A stretch of DNA of 64,000 nt. Origin: Marthasterias glacialis (taxonomy: Eukaryota; Echinodermata; Asteroidea; Forcipulatida; Asteriidae). The stretch covers positions 10,025,505-10,089,504 of the forward strand of contig OU452233.1 in NCBI GenBank assembly GCA_911728455.2, read 5' to 3'. Under the pieces are notes generated by a model. That model made no database searches. It worked only from the letters and a program-made list of their open reading frames with translations, and was not told the origin of the DNA. Within the stretch, counting starts at the first letter, position 1; each line of letters begins with the position of its first letter. The position numbers and the translations under genes were made by a program. This document shows, one piece after another, positions 12,001 through 27,000 of the stretch.

Positions 12001-15000
12001 CATTTCATTGACTAAAAACCATTTCTTACCACAGAAACTTTGAATTCTGAGAGGACCTTAGTCTTAGAAGAACGTGTGTAAAAAAGCCAAGTCAAACAAT
12101 CAAACTTTTTCTTGCATAAATTATCAAAGGAAACTTAACTCAATGCAACTACTATGGGCTTCCGGTAATCAGTGAAGCCAGTTTGTGTGAAGTGGGCGTG
12201 GCTTATAAGACGTTACATTTACGATCAGGATACCCAGCACCGTGTGTTATTGAATATTCATGACTTACCCTGATAAGCCCAGTCTGCTGTCCAAAGGGTG
12301 TCTTGTAGAGGAATCCCTGCATGTAGATATTTCCAGAGGGTTTGCTGTCCGTCGTCTCCTTGCTATCGTCTTCCTCGTCGATTTCATAAACCTGGGGCTG
12401 GAGTGCCTCTGGGCCCACCTCCTTCTGGTAGCTAGGGTCAAGAAACAGAGGTCAAATCTCTTATTTGGATCATGTTTGACTTATTATTAGTATTATTATT
12501 ATATATTTCTGGTAATGAAACCAAAGATGCTTCATAAGTGAACTTAATCACTGTAGCTCTCAAGCCTGAGGAAACCTGTACACAAAGGTGCTTGCTATGT
12601 GAACCAGAAACACCGGGGTAAACCCCTACTCTTCAACGGTAAGTGTTCTGGGTTCTTTTACGTGCACTAACAATTCCTAGTGCACTGGACCTATGGCTTA
12701 ATGTCCCATCCAAAGGACAAAGCAATTACGGTAAAGTGTCTTGCTCAAGGACACAAGTGCCACACCCATGATTCGAACCCACATTCTGCTGCCGACATCA
12801 CCAGAACTTGAGTACGGAGATCTATACTGCTCGGCCACGACACTCCACCCCACTCGACACTTCCATACTAGCCCAATCTAATAAGCCCCCTACCCACCCT
12901 AGCAATTGTCCATCAACAGCGCCCTCATGGGTTGCACGGGGCCGATACTTTGTTAAAGATATTATACGATCCATGCTCAAGCTGATTTCACCTTGGTAAT
13001 TAACTAATTCCAGCAAACAAAATTTAGAAGAGCATGTTATTCTATTGACCTTGTAGATGGCTATAAAAATGGTGTTTTTGAAATGATTATCCTGGCCAAC
13101 CACCCAACGAGAAAATGTGTATGATGGCCAAGCTCACTACAGTACGCTACAATGTCATTTCCCCGACATTTTGTCTCTGTGTCTCAAGGCACTCGGCTGA
13201 AAGTGAGCAGGCAGCGCGCCAAGTTTATTTAATGTGCTCCACACAAAAATGTATTTTTAAAATTAATTACTCAGTCTTTATTCTTTGATGGATTTTTTGT
13301 TCAATATCTCATTTGAAAGTTAATAATAACTTTGGTCATCATACTAAAATAGCAGTTCAACATTTGGATTCATTTTTCAAGGTAAAATCGGCTTTGAGGA
13401 CAGATCATTAAGGTAAGGCAGTTTTCCCTAGTAAAGGAGTGAAGGAAAATTTATATCTCTACTGGTACATTTCAAGGGGCACCAAGGCAATTACCAGGGG
13501 TCTTGGAGGCAATGAGAGACTTTTGAGGACACTAGGTGGCAGCAGACTTACCTGGTAAATTGGTCGATCTTGGGAATTTGCGCAAGCTCAGAAGTACGCA
13601 AACAGTGGAAATTTACCTGGTGTGGATTTCTCAAAGTGCTAGGACTAGTCTTATCTAGAGTTAGGACGAGTAACTAGTCTAACTTATGGGACTTGTCATA
13701 AGTTAGGACTAGTTTTGTGAAATCCATCCCTGGTAAATCTGCTGCCCCCTAGAGTTCCAAAGTCTCCCATTATCTCTGTGCAGTATTGGGTACATGCTGC
13801 TCTGCACTGTACTGCACACAATTCAAAATAGCTGCACACATAATATAAATGAGCGAGCGCTTTGAGACGCCCATAGACAAAGCGGTCCATAAAATGGTTA
13901 AAATCAAGAAATAAACCACGCGGGAAACTGACATGGTAAATTGTAATTCAGTTTTGGGGTGAACAAAGAAAAATTGAACAGAACAGGACTTGAACCTGCG
14001 ACCCCTAGATTAACGTGCTGGTGCACTACTAACTGAGCTATCTAGCCTGAATGTTGGTGGTCTCCCTATTTTGTCAATATCTTTGTTCAGGGGTGCCAGT
14101 CAGAAGCAATTCAACCTGAAACTGCCATATAATTCGGGATCCCACCCAAGTGTACAAAACAACCTGGGAAGTGGCAGTACAGGGATCATAAAAATAACAT
14201 ATTATTAAATTATTTTTTGTGAAATATTTGTTCAACTTACCCCGGCAGATCTTGGAACGGACCTCCATAGCTGCCGTATTTATGATTGATAACTTTCCAT
14301 TCTGTCAAATAACTGTTGATACACTGTCCAGACGAACAGGGGACAAGAAAGAAAGAAAGAGAGATATAAAACTTGGACGAATCATGTCAACCAGAAGCTA
14401 AAATACCGTCTTTGTGAAGAATGTTTTGGTTCCCGCTGTGACCGATAGCAACAGTATAAACAAGGTACAGGATTGGTAATTCATCAAAACTAAAATTTGA
14501 TTTGTTTGAATCTGAAAGCTCACTGATTAAGCTCAAATTAGTTCCAATCCTCCAGACCGATACTTCTGTCTCCAATTTTGTCAACGTTTTGCTGGACTTG
14601 GGGGGGGGGGGGGGCAACTGCCCCCCTCGCCCCCTTGCCCCCCTGGCTTGTACGCCTATGATACTGGCGCTCTACAAACTGAGCTATCTAGCCCTATGTT
14701 GGCGGTCTCATGATTTTGTCAATATCTTTGTTCGGGGTGTGCTAGTCAGAAGCCATTCAACCTGAAACTGCCACACAACCAGGGATCACATCCAACTCTA
14801 CGATACCACCTGGGAAGCAGCAGGACAGGGATCACCTTCAGGGGATGCACCTTTTTTAACTATTAAATTTACTAACCGGAGAAAGTAGGCTACCATTGTG
14901 AGAGTAAAAAATGATAATAAATAACCATAACTCCTGCAGTTTTTTAAACAACAAAACTAAACGATGGCAGTCCTGAAGGCCAGCCCTTGAGTGGAAGATA

Positions 15001-18000
15001 CTAAAAAAGTAAAAAAAAATGTAAATAAAAGTAACAAATACCAAAATAAACATTCCCTTTGTTTTTCTTCCACATTGCAATTTTTTTTTTTGATCTGTCA
15101 TTTCCTCATTTGTTTGTCCGCAGTAACACAGAGCGCATGTGGCTGTCAATGCAGCATGCATAAACACAGGAAATGTTTGGTTTAACCATACACACAGGAT
15201 CCTTGTGACCCAACACACAACACTTAGGAATTCAAAACTCATTTCCTTTACTGGAAAAAACTAGGAAAGATTGAAAAGTCAAGCTTTATGATGTCAAAAA
15301 AAAAACTGAAAAAAAAAACCCTTGTCTGTATACTGTATTAGCATTGGACCCTATGGACGTGTCTTTGATTTCACTGATCACGCTGATCTCAATGATTCCT
15401 ATAATTATACCAATGATCTCAGAGGTTTGAATGATCTCACTGACTTTGCCATTTCAATGGTTTCAATGCCATCAACGATTTCAATGAAATCAATGATTAC
15501 ACTGATATCACTGATCTCAATAATCCCTATGATCTAAATGACCTAAAAATGTCAATGATCTCAATGACCTTGCTATTTCAATGGCTTCAATGACATCAAT
15601 GATTTCAATGACATCAATGATTTCAATGAAATCAATGGTTAAACTGACATTAAACTGACATCAATGATCTCAATGATCTCAATGAACCCTACGATCTCAA
15701 TGATCTCACTGATATTGCTGTTCCAATGGAGTTAATGACAATGAGGTATCACTGGTCTCCATGAGATTGGCCTCACTGATTTCAATGATCAGTATGATCT
15801 CAAAGATCTCTATGATCTCAAAGATCTCAAATATCTTACTAATCTCAATGACCTTGATATTTCAATGATCTCAAATATTTCACATCACAGTTTGACAAAG
15901 ACGGCACCCTTTGTAATTTGCCATGCACAGACACAGGCCTGCTCTAACCATGACGACACAGCCGCTTTAACTACCAAACAATTCCGAGATATTGATCAGA
16001 TCTGAGATGAGTCTACCTCTTTAACGAACAGCGATGAAGCCTCCCCGAGAGCCCCTTCAGGTACAGTGGATTTTGTAGTCCGTAATTGTCGTGGGATCGT
16101 AGACGCCTGCGGGGAAAAAATCAAGTCCAAGGCATTAATGGAAAGCCAGAAGACGGAGGCAATTAGTGGGGAGAATTTCTATTCATAAGAACAGTAAGAA
16201 AATATTCTTGATATCAAAAATTAGAGGAGCACAATATTAGACAGACATTTAGCAGGCATGATAGTTGATCCTTTGAAAAAAAAATTGCACAATTTCTCTG
16301 AGTACGCAGGCTGACCTACTGTACATAAGCTTTTACAGACGTTCTAGGCTACATGTATTTAATAACAAGTGTTGCTGATTTTTAGTGGGGGCAAAAACAC
16401 ACCAAAATCTAAAAACCAGATTAAAGTAGGAAGAGTACATGTACATGCCTGCATTGAAGCAATGTCAGAAAGTGAAGATCCACTTCTTTCAAATTGATAT
16501 TAAAAATAATAAAAATAGAGTATGTATTTATATAGTGCCTTTTGCAAGGTCTCAAAGTGCTTTGACAGAAAGAAAACTCATATAGAAATCTACAAGCAAA
16601 ATATCAGCCGTATGTACATGACATTCATTAATTACAATAGAGTAGGCCTATATAAATTGAAAGTTTAACTACAAGTCCCCAATTAGAGCTACAGTTAAAA
16701 TATTACACAAATTATAGAAGGGAGAGGTCACCAGCACATTCCTGTCTGCCAAGATCCGCAGCATCTGGCTTTTACATTAAAAAACATTAAACTGATATCA
16801 AATGCAATTATAAGAAGTCAGATGAAATCACTCCGGAACAGAGAGGTTTTAAGACGTCGTCTTTAAGAAATGTCTCTCAAATGTCAGGCCCCTACATTCC
16901 GAATGCGGAACAGCCCGACCGCCCCCGGACGACATGTAAGAAGTGTCTTGTCCTTCAAAAAGGACTCTCAAGATCCATCTTCCCCTCACATCAAAGCCCG
17001 ATATCCCTCCTCCCCTTGCGGATATCGCCCCCCTCACTTCTTCCCCTCATTACAGCATCTTGTATCCTTTCATTTCAAATTCAACAAATCCACTCGATGT
17101 ATTAATGATCGCTCCAACCTGTGAAAAAGCTGGATAATTTATGCAGTCCAGATGTTCCATTATCAATGCACTCAACTGGCCCTTTCTAGGGACCCTTTTT
17201 AGAGTAATAAATGTTCCGTTTTCTCGAGTGCCGGCTGCGACAATGATATGTGGCTGCTAAGTAGGGACTTGTCAACAGGTTTTAATAAGGCAAGACACTG
17301 TAGCGTCTTGAGGAGCAGGTAGGGTTGTTTCTTCCCTGGGGGAGTTGGGGTGGGGGGGAAGGGAGAGGGGGAACTGGGGCATTGTTATTATCGCCTGAAG
17401 GAGATTGTATCTCAGAGATGATGTATAATTGTTCCTGAAGCCGGGGTTTCTACTTGCAAGAGTGGGTCAGGAGTGGGCTTGGTGTGCTTGGAATGTTTGC
17501 ACTTTAAAGGTGATGCCGAAGACCACTGCACACAGGTGTTGAAGCGCTCCGTACGAAGTGTGGACCTGATAACAAAAGATGTCCACACTGTGTAGGAACT
17601 TGGAACACTGTGTGATCTTACACACGTCCACACAGTGTTTTCATGAATTAGATATTCTTAGGTTTTAAGGCATTGCATGGTGAGGTATCAATATATATTT
17701 GGTTTGCGGTAACACCATGTGATTATATCTACTTTGCTATATATGTACATACAGTAGATTTTTCATGCTATTATTCTACTAACGCGAAGTAGATTTCGGA
17801 TTTCGGGAGACAACTTAGTTGTGAAAAGAACTGTCCTGCTTATTAAGCACTACCTGGGGAGGTAGGGAGATCGGCCGGGACTACTTCTTGTTTTACTCAA
17901 AAAGGAAGCATTTTTTGTACGGCATTGAATAGCTCAAAACCGAGTACTATATTAAAGGGATCGGGTGTTTGAAAACCAGTTCTGAAAACACTGTGTTGTA

Positions 18001-21000
18001 GAAATGGCGGTGGTTTTAAAGATTTCTTATTCTTAACTGCATGATGACAAAGGAATGTCCACACAGTGTTCATTATGCCACAAAGCAATGGGTGTATAGA
18101 TCACTTTCTGCAGGCAAGATTTGCACACGTCTCAGTAGAAGAAACCATACAAATCTCACATTTTATGGAGATTGCAACGCACAATTTTTTAACAACTTTT
18201 TGATATGAAGAAAGGGAAAACTTGTTCAGCTGTTATTTTCAAAAACAATTCTTGATGTTATAAGTAAACTATGATATGAAGTGTAAAAACTTCTCTGCGG
18301 CCAATGCAGTATCTTGCCTGCCGGGACATGCCCTGGAATGCACAAGTTCACTCTTTCATAGTTCTGCTTAAGCACAAAATATTGCTTAAAACTTTCTGCT
18401 AGGATAAAAATGAGCAGGATCCCAATTACAAATTGTACATGTGACATGGTAGTATGGCTGGTAACTTTATTCTGGTAAGCATAATTCTGTTGTGCTTACC
18501 AATTTCTTGTTTAAGCAGCTCTACGAAATTTGGCCCTGGCAATAGAATGCCTGCCTGCCTGCATGTTCACGTCAAACTTATGTACATGTTCTCTATTGAC
18601 AGGTTGAGGACTACTACCGTAATTAACCTTGTTACTTGTCCGTTAATTAAACACTGCCATTGTCAAACTCATCGTTCATTTTCAAGCCATGTTATGTGCA
18701 TGTATGCACACTTTGGTTAGCCTTTCCCTTTTATGTGCAGGTGCTGCATTTATGTACCTGTCAGTAATAGATAATTAATAGCTGTTGTGACCTCTGACCT
18801 GCATAACCGTTGTTGTTCTTGGTTTGGTGTTATATTTAGAACTCATTTGCGAAGGCCCTTTTCAGTTTTCCAGAACTTCTGTTACATTTTAGAGGATTTC
18901 CAGACTCTCTACATCACCACAAATGGACAAACTAGAGATTTGAAGACATCCCGGCCACAGCTTTCTTCCCTTGATTTCATGCTAAAATCTTTGAAGTCAA
19001 ATTTTATTATTTTTTGTAAATCCTGAAATCAGGAAAACTTCTGACAAGCCACAGTCCTGTATTTCTGTCATGGCTATGAATTTCTGGCTCTAGTTTTGTT
19101 TTCTCAACCAAGCAAAGGAAGTCAGACAGCGTAAACTTACCGATACATCATCGTATGGAAACACAATGAGAGAGCGTAGCGGGTCGTTGTTGATAACGTT
19201 TCGATTTTTCAGAATGTGTTCCTCATATTCCACTGGTTCGACCAACTCTTGCTTCTCCTGCAAATCAGAGATAAACAAAATAGTGTGATTACAGTTACAT
19301 ATTTAGAGTTATTTCCTGGTCAGACCCAACCTCATGGTTATTATAAATTATAAATTTATAATATTATAATGATATAAGGCCTTTATAATTTATTTTTTGG
19401 TGGTTTATCTTATATATTTTAATAATATAATGTTCTGCTTTGGAGCTTTCATCAATTTTTAAGATATGTAAATTTTCCATTTTATATTTCTTAAATGGAC
19501 AACAAATGAATTGAATATTGAATATTGTATTGCCAGGGTCCATTTTCAAAATGCAGTTTATTGCTAAGCACATTTATGTGCTTATATAGCAAAAGTGTAT
19601 TTCATCAATGATCAAGAAGAATTGACAATGTGTGTGTGCGTTTAAATATTCGCTACTTAGTGGAGACTGAAGCAAAGATTATAGAGCGCCGAAGGCGCAA
19701 GATGGGGAACTCTGGCTAAAATGTGAAATCTCACTGGACGCCATTTCGGCAAGTGACTCTATTGATACAACACTGATACGTACGGACCAGTGTAGACAAT
19801 TGCTATCAATGGGAAACACAGGCATTCACTTGCCGAAATGGCGCCCATTCGTATTTCACTTTTTAACAGTAGATAAAGGCCCAGTTCCCCATCTTGCGCC
19901 TACGGCGCTCTATGATCTTTGGACTGAAGACAACAGGAACAATAGGTTTACACAAATTCTAAAGATAGGGATGTTCCAAAAGGAATTTGGGGTACACAGT
20001 CTACAAAGGAAAGAACAAAATAAATCTTTACAGGGATGCAAAAATGGGAATGTGTGTTCAGAACGGATTTGTATAGACCTTTACCAGGGTGCGACCAGAT
20101 CTTGATTTTCTCCCATTCAAATCAATGAACCCAAAGCAAGGCTGGAAGGGCAAATAGTCCGGTTCCTTTTTGTACAATGAGTATTAGCATCTATTACTGT
20201 TACTGATTACAGGGAACATGATCAAGATTATGGCAGCATGATAAAGGTCTATTGTTGCGTCACTCGATCTGCTTACATGAAACACAGCGAATCAGCGTTC
20301 CTTTGGCTTTGCTTACTGTAAGCAATCAGGTATGAAATATAGCCAGGGCCCCAAAAGCTGTTTGTCGCTAAGCAAATTTTGTTACTTGCTATAGCAGAAC
20401 AATGTGTGGAAGCAAACATGTACTTCATCAATGATCAAAAAGAATTGACAGTGTGTATGTGTGTCTTCAGAATGGCTTTGCTCGTTGCATCACTAATCTG
20501 TCCACACGAACCACCGGTAAATTACCATGCCTTGTGCTTTGCTTAAATAAGGAGTGGGGACATGAAATAAAAATGGTGCTAAGCAGAAAATGGCTGCTTA
20601 CAGGCTTTCTGAAACTGGTTCAAATCTTTTTCCACCCGAGATTTGGTAGCCAGCCAAATCATTAAGGAGGTAAATTATAAAAAAACAAAAAAATTCACAC
20701 TGGAATTACACAGAGAACTTATGCACTGACATCACCAAACTGCCATCTTAAGAATTAAAGCAATGATACACCAAGGGAAACGCACAGCTATGTACACACA
20801 GCGTTAGCAATGGGTACCTGTAGATATCCATCTTTTGAACTCTATTATACATGTAAGAAGGGCGTCCTTGCCCAATGACATCTAAGGTTAATTGCCATCA
20901 ATGAAAATGGTGGCATATATGAAAATCCTTCCACACCTTTTCAGCCCCCTTACTGTCTGACCATTCAATATCATCCACTGTTATTGTTAATGATAGATTA

Positions 21001-24000
21001 ATTACATTATGCCAGCCTGCAACAAGATATCATGTAGTGAATGCATCGACACAGTCAACCCTCCTACTGTCTGACCATTAAATATCCCCCACTGTGACTT
21101 TGCACGATACATGTAGATCAACTATGCCAGCCTGCAATATGATATCATGTTGTGAATGCATACACAGAAAACACAGATAGTTCTGTGCTTAGTTGTGCCA
21201 CCACACACAACACATGCAGTTGAATAGTTCCAAATGATTGGTCAACTCGCTGGAGAACTTTATCAAGACTAAGAGGAGGGTGAACGTCCCTTTACTCAGG
21301 AAAATTGCTTTGCCCAAGAACAGCATTTCAGGCATAAAACATCAGCAGGTACACGTTAGGAAAAACTCACCACTTTGCGAACAAGATCAGAATTGAAAAT
21401 CACGTTTCTAAAATGTTCACCAACATTTTCATGAACCCGCTGTGACAAAAAGTGTTTGAGCAAAAGTCCTCATCTTGCGGTTTGAAGAAACAGGACAAAC
21501 AATTTAATTTGATTTCATTTCGAACACCTTTTTTTTTATTGAGGCAAGAATTTCTGTGATTTTTTTTTTTTTTTTTTTTTTTGAACACGGAGGGAAAAGG
21601 GTACAAACAGAGATCAGGTCTAACTAGGCCAGATGGTGAAGACATTAGCGGATTGGACGATACATTAATTGACATCATTTACGGCATTTCAGACAGACAC
21701 ATGTCTGCTGTGACACCGTGCAGGGAGCCTGTCTTTGGCCGCTGTGATATTTAGTATCGGCCACAAGACACTATTATGTTACGTTCAGTGTGCGAACATG
21801 AATCATGAAGTATTTCTCTCTGTGAGATATATGGGCTAGTTAAGAAGGTGGGGGTCACCAGGAATTTGTGGAGTATAGGGGAAGAGGCATTATGTTTGTC
21901 TCGCAACGGATAACATCAACATAACATAACAATTATAATTTATAAGGCGCTCTTCCATCAAGATCATAGCGCACATAAAAGAAATTAACATGGACAAAGA
22001 TGAGTCTTAACAGCTTTACGAATGAAAGATAAACTAACAGATTCCCCAATGACAGGAGGAAGATTGTTCCAAATCACGGATTCATTTACCCCCTCTCTGT
22101 TCTTAGCTGCGCTGTGAAGAGACTTGCGTTTATATCTCGCCATGTCTTGTTTCTGCGCATTGGGGTAGGTTTCTGTCCCTTCAAAAAAAGTAGCCCACAC
22201 CTCGAGTGGCCTTTGGGCCTTGTGATGGGTGAATTGCATTAAACAAAATAATAAATAAATAAAAAATGTATTAAAGACAAAGTACCTTTGGTAATTATCA
22301 AAACTTGATTAGTTTCAATCTGAAAGCTCACCGATGATAAAGTTCACACAAATCCATTAAACATTGTTAAAGGTAAAATATAAGATTGGTAAAGCTGATA
22401 GTGCAGTGTTCCTACTTTGTGTGAATTAATATTCACATGAAAAAACAATCCAGTGAAAATGTGGGCTCAATCCATTGTCCGAGTCAGGAGAATATAGAGA
22501 CAAACCGTGCACACTTTACAGCATGTACACATGTAAACACATTGTCTTTAATTTGATCGTTACAACCAAAATTAAAATCGAGGTCGTTAAATTCTATTTT
22601 CTCAACAGTATTTCAGACAGAAATATTTACATGGAAGATTGGTACTCGTATGAGCTTCATTATCAGTAAGCTTTCAGACTGATACTAAAATATGAAATAT
22701 TCTACACCACTAAATTCAATTCAATCCATTTATTTATCATGTGAAATCACATGAAATTTGTTTTCCATTGTACAGCAGTAAAAATAACATAAAAATCTAC
22801 AAAAATATTAACAAAAAAACTACACGAAAGTGATTACATAATAAGTAAAAAGGGAGAGCACAATAAACAATCACAAAATCAAGAAGAGCCAATAGATTGT
22901 ACCAGTCCTCCAGACAAACTTTCCCGTCTGAAATACTGTCAGTCCAGAAAATACAATGTAGCATGTAAAGAGAATCACCATTGCTTCTTCCGACTGTCAT
23001 TCACAAAATATGTCAGATTTCAATGTGAACAAAATCAATGACAAAGTAAGGCAAAATTTGTTTGTTTGTTTGTTGTTGTTGTTGTTGTTTTGTTTTTCAG
23101 ATACAAACCAGACCCCAAAAGATACAAGACTCACAACTTCAACACTGAAGTAAAAAAAAAAAATGGCCAATTGACAGTTAAACTCATTTTCAAAATGGGC
23201 GACACAGTCAAAGTGGATGTCAAAATGGATTAACTGGCCAGCAAAATACACCGCAATTCAGTGTACTCCGAGGTAGGCCTACGCGGGAGGTTTTCTAATA
23301 ATATAAAAACCCTTCGATGCTCATTTGCAATGTAAAACAAGGTCGCCTGCACTACATTAAATGAGAGGAAATAATATAAAGACAGATGGCAAATCGTACT
23401 TGGGTATGTTGCCGTGACATGAAAGCGGATATGTGGACACGGTATCCAATCTCATCTGCATCACGCATGAATTAACTCCTTTTATTTTGCCTGATCTGCA
23501 AGGGGAATCTTCTAATCAGTTGTATGACAAGGATTCTTGGTGCTATATTTAGAGATTATTTTGGAAAGATGCCGAGATTTCAGAGAGAGAAAAAAACACA
23601 CACACAAAGGTGACACATAAGTGTTTCAATATCCACAGGCCGAGAGAAAATAGATTTTGATGTACAGGGTGTATGTTGTAAGCCATAGCTTAACAATTGA
23701 TCTGAAGTGGTAAGTTAATATTAAGGTTGGCAAACAATTGAAATGATATGTTCTAACACAAGTATATCAATCAATGTATAAAGTCAGTGTTGATGTAGTG
23801 CATTGTATGTTGATGCATTTACATTACTCATTAGCTCTTTAGCATGACTAAGTATAAAGTTATCCAAGAATACATTTAATTCACAGTTGCAATCTGAAAG
23901 CTCACTGATTATAAAAAGTTCACAAAATAGGAAAAGATTGCTACACACACTGTACATGTGCAGTACGTTGCGTGTTGTGGCCGAGTGGTCAAGTGCACTG

Positions 24001-27000
24001 GACTCAAGCTCTGGTGTTTCTGATCAGCTGAGTGTGGGTTCGAGTCCCAGTCTTGACACTTGTGTCATTAAGCAAGACTCTTATTCTTAACTATTATTGC
24101 TTCGTCCTTCGGAAGGGACGTAAAGCCGTAGATCCCGTGCGTTGTGTAATACACATAAAAGAACCCAGTTTGACTTATCCCTAAGAGAGAGGAGTTTGCC
24201 CCGGTGTTTCTGGCAGTGGCTGATGAATGCACTGCAGCACCTTGTAAACCCATAAGGTGCTACATAAATGGGTCTCATAATTCAAAAACCTGTCTTAAAA
24301 ATATATTAATAAGTGCCTTGAGTACCTAATTGTTAACACATACATGCGCTATATGTAAGACTCCAGTATTATTATTATTATTATTATTACATGTAGAGGT
24401 AAATATCAAGGCCAACCTACATGTATACAGCATGAATATGATTTAGGTGTTGATGTTAATACCCTTTTTATAGTTTCTTAATAATAATCTTACTGATCTT
24501 CGGAGGACAGAAAATCTTGGAAGTCAGATTCAAATCAGAAGACCAGGCCTATCATGCGAGATAAAAAGGAACTTCTTTTATGCCTAATATAAAGACATTC
24601 TCTACAAAACCTTTTTCAGAAGACCAGGGACGAGATTTGACAATTCATGTGAAAATTCCTTAAAACTGGCTTGAGGGGCTGGGTCCCCTCTTATTCTAGT
24701 CAAGCCCCGGAACTGCCTAGTTGTTACAACTCAGGAGCAGGCCTGATTGCTTCGTTCTTGAAAAGGCAAGGTCGCCAAGGCATTTTCTTCTTGATAAAGG
24801 GCACCTGTATGAAGAAATTGTACATTTCTATTGGAACGTTTCAAGGGGCCCCAAGGCAATGACCAGGGGCAACGAAGGCGATTGCCTCAGTTGCCTTTGT
24901 TAAGTATCAGGCCTTCAGTAGGTAACAGACTCTGTGCATACACAGACCCACAGGGTTTGGATACAATGTGAACTATTTCTTTCTCCCTTTAGTGGCTTTA
25001 CTTCTGTCAAGAAAATCTGAAGGCTCAAGGAAATTTTGAGAATATCAAGAAAAATCTTGAGAAATCACATGCCTGGATGACACCAGGGCACAGATTCAAG
25101 ACAAAAAGTAGCTAAGCACAAAACAATTTTGCTTACCAGAATAGTGTTACCAGCCAAAACGCCATATCAAGTGTACCGTCTGTGACTGGTATCCTGCTTA
25201 GTTTTGCAGGAAATTGTTAAGTTAATTTCCTACACAGCTGTATGAAATTGGGCACAGGGGCTGAGGGGAGGGGGAGGGAACAACCACACTCAGTCACCTC
25301 TAGTCGTGGAGGATTTGCTTTCCCTCGCCTCCATGAAGCTCAAGGACTGCTTCACTCACTGTCCATCAATCCACCCAACATCTGATATTTACAAATGAAT
25401 TAACAGAGGTGTGAAACTATTTAAGATGATACCAGCCCTTTCTTCACATTGGATATGAGTGGTTATTATCATAGTCTGGTCCTTGCTCTTTGGTGTCACC
25501 ATGGAGGAAGGAAATGGTGTTGCCATGAGAGAAGGTGGGGAGTAGGAGACATCACCCCCCCCCCCTCCCCAATGAATGTGTTATAGTGAAGTTATGATGG
25601 GGTATGATGACTTTAGTTTAAGGGCCACCTGAGACCAACTCAAAAGCTGTTTTTCTTGATAATGAAATCAGAGCAATGACCTGGGCCCAACATGTACGTC
25701 AGTTTCGGAAAAGTTGTAAAAAACTTTGCCTGTACAGCTGGTGGGTCGTGCCTGTGACAGATTGATTCTACCATCAGCAGGGATGCCAGTTAGGTTTTTG
25801 ACCAGAGCCTGAAAATCCTGCATAGACACCCTCATCCTACATGAAAAAGCCTGAACTCAGTCTATAATTTTACAAGAAAAAGCCTGAATTCAGGCTATTG
25901 CCTGAAAACTGGCATCCCTGCATCAGAATAGTGCAAAGATTTGGAAGGTTAGGGACGGGTGAGAGGGGCATTAGGTTTGGAGTGGGAGGAGGACAGAACC
26001 GGAAAAGTGACGTGGTTAGGGGGATGGTGAAGTGCTTCAAGAGGGGTAGGCGACAACGGTGTTTCAGCAAATTTATTTTCAGTGGTGTGGTGTGGGCCTT
26101 TTGATTCAACCCAAAAAGAGTTTTTTGAAAAGGCTCTGTCATTCAGTGTTTGAGACAGACTCTGTGAAGGTCGAACTGTGAGGCTACCACCACTTTTTTG
26201 TATACCTAGGATCATTTTTGGGTTGAAAGCACTTTGCAAGAGGTATTCCTATTTTTTCAAATTAGTTTCAACGAAACAGACCTGGAATTTCAAGGCCATT
26301 ATCATTTCACAAAGGGCACTTCCATTGGAAGATCTTAAAGTCTATGGGAAACTTTTGAAGGGGGCACCAAGGCCAAGACCAGGGCCACAGAGGCAACGAC
26401 CTTTGTGTAATTCCAGGCCTGATGGAATGGCCACATTTGTCTCGCCTGCCACATCTTAACGACATCAACAAGAGTTTCGCAGACAATTAACAACACCCCA
26501 TCACCCATCAATTATCCAGTGTTGATCTTAAAAGACCACATTGATATATCACAGAATGAAAAAAAAAAATTACCACAACAATCATCTATCGAAGGCTCCT
26601 CGCAAGGTCTACCGAGGCATCTCACGGATCAATCTTCATTATCACCGTCTCGCGTACTGAATGCCACCGACGGAGACAGAAGACAACATTCCATCCCTTG
26701 GGGGGGAGACGTCACGGATGCGAGGAGTGAGCGTCAATATCAGCCGAGGACGGGCGTGGGTAATGACTCCGATTGCGGTGTAACAAACAAAGAAAACGTG
26801 GCCGAGGTGTCTCGGAAGACGACAAGAAGGAAAATATTTTTCCAAGAATGCGGGATGAGAATTCCAATTAGGTTCATAAAATACGAGAGAAGCTCGATTG
26901 TGTGGTAACAGACAAGGTGATGACTTTTGTGATGTTGCCATTAGTAAGGAATTTCTTTCCACAAGTGTGGGCTTAGACATTGGTTCCCATAATATATTCT

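Noticed and set aside
14856..15242. 128-codon minus-strand frame with hydrophobic stretch
   Set aside because: Hydrophobicity comes from T-rich sequence; no homology, lies within DOCK intron 4, and has no splice support.
26519..26908. 129-codon plus-strand frame in intron 1
   Set aside because: Antisense to the DOCK gene, no homology seen, and a similarly long frame is open on the other strand.
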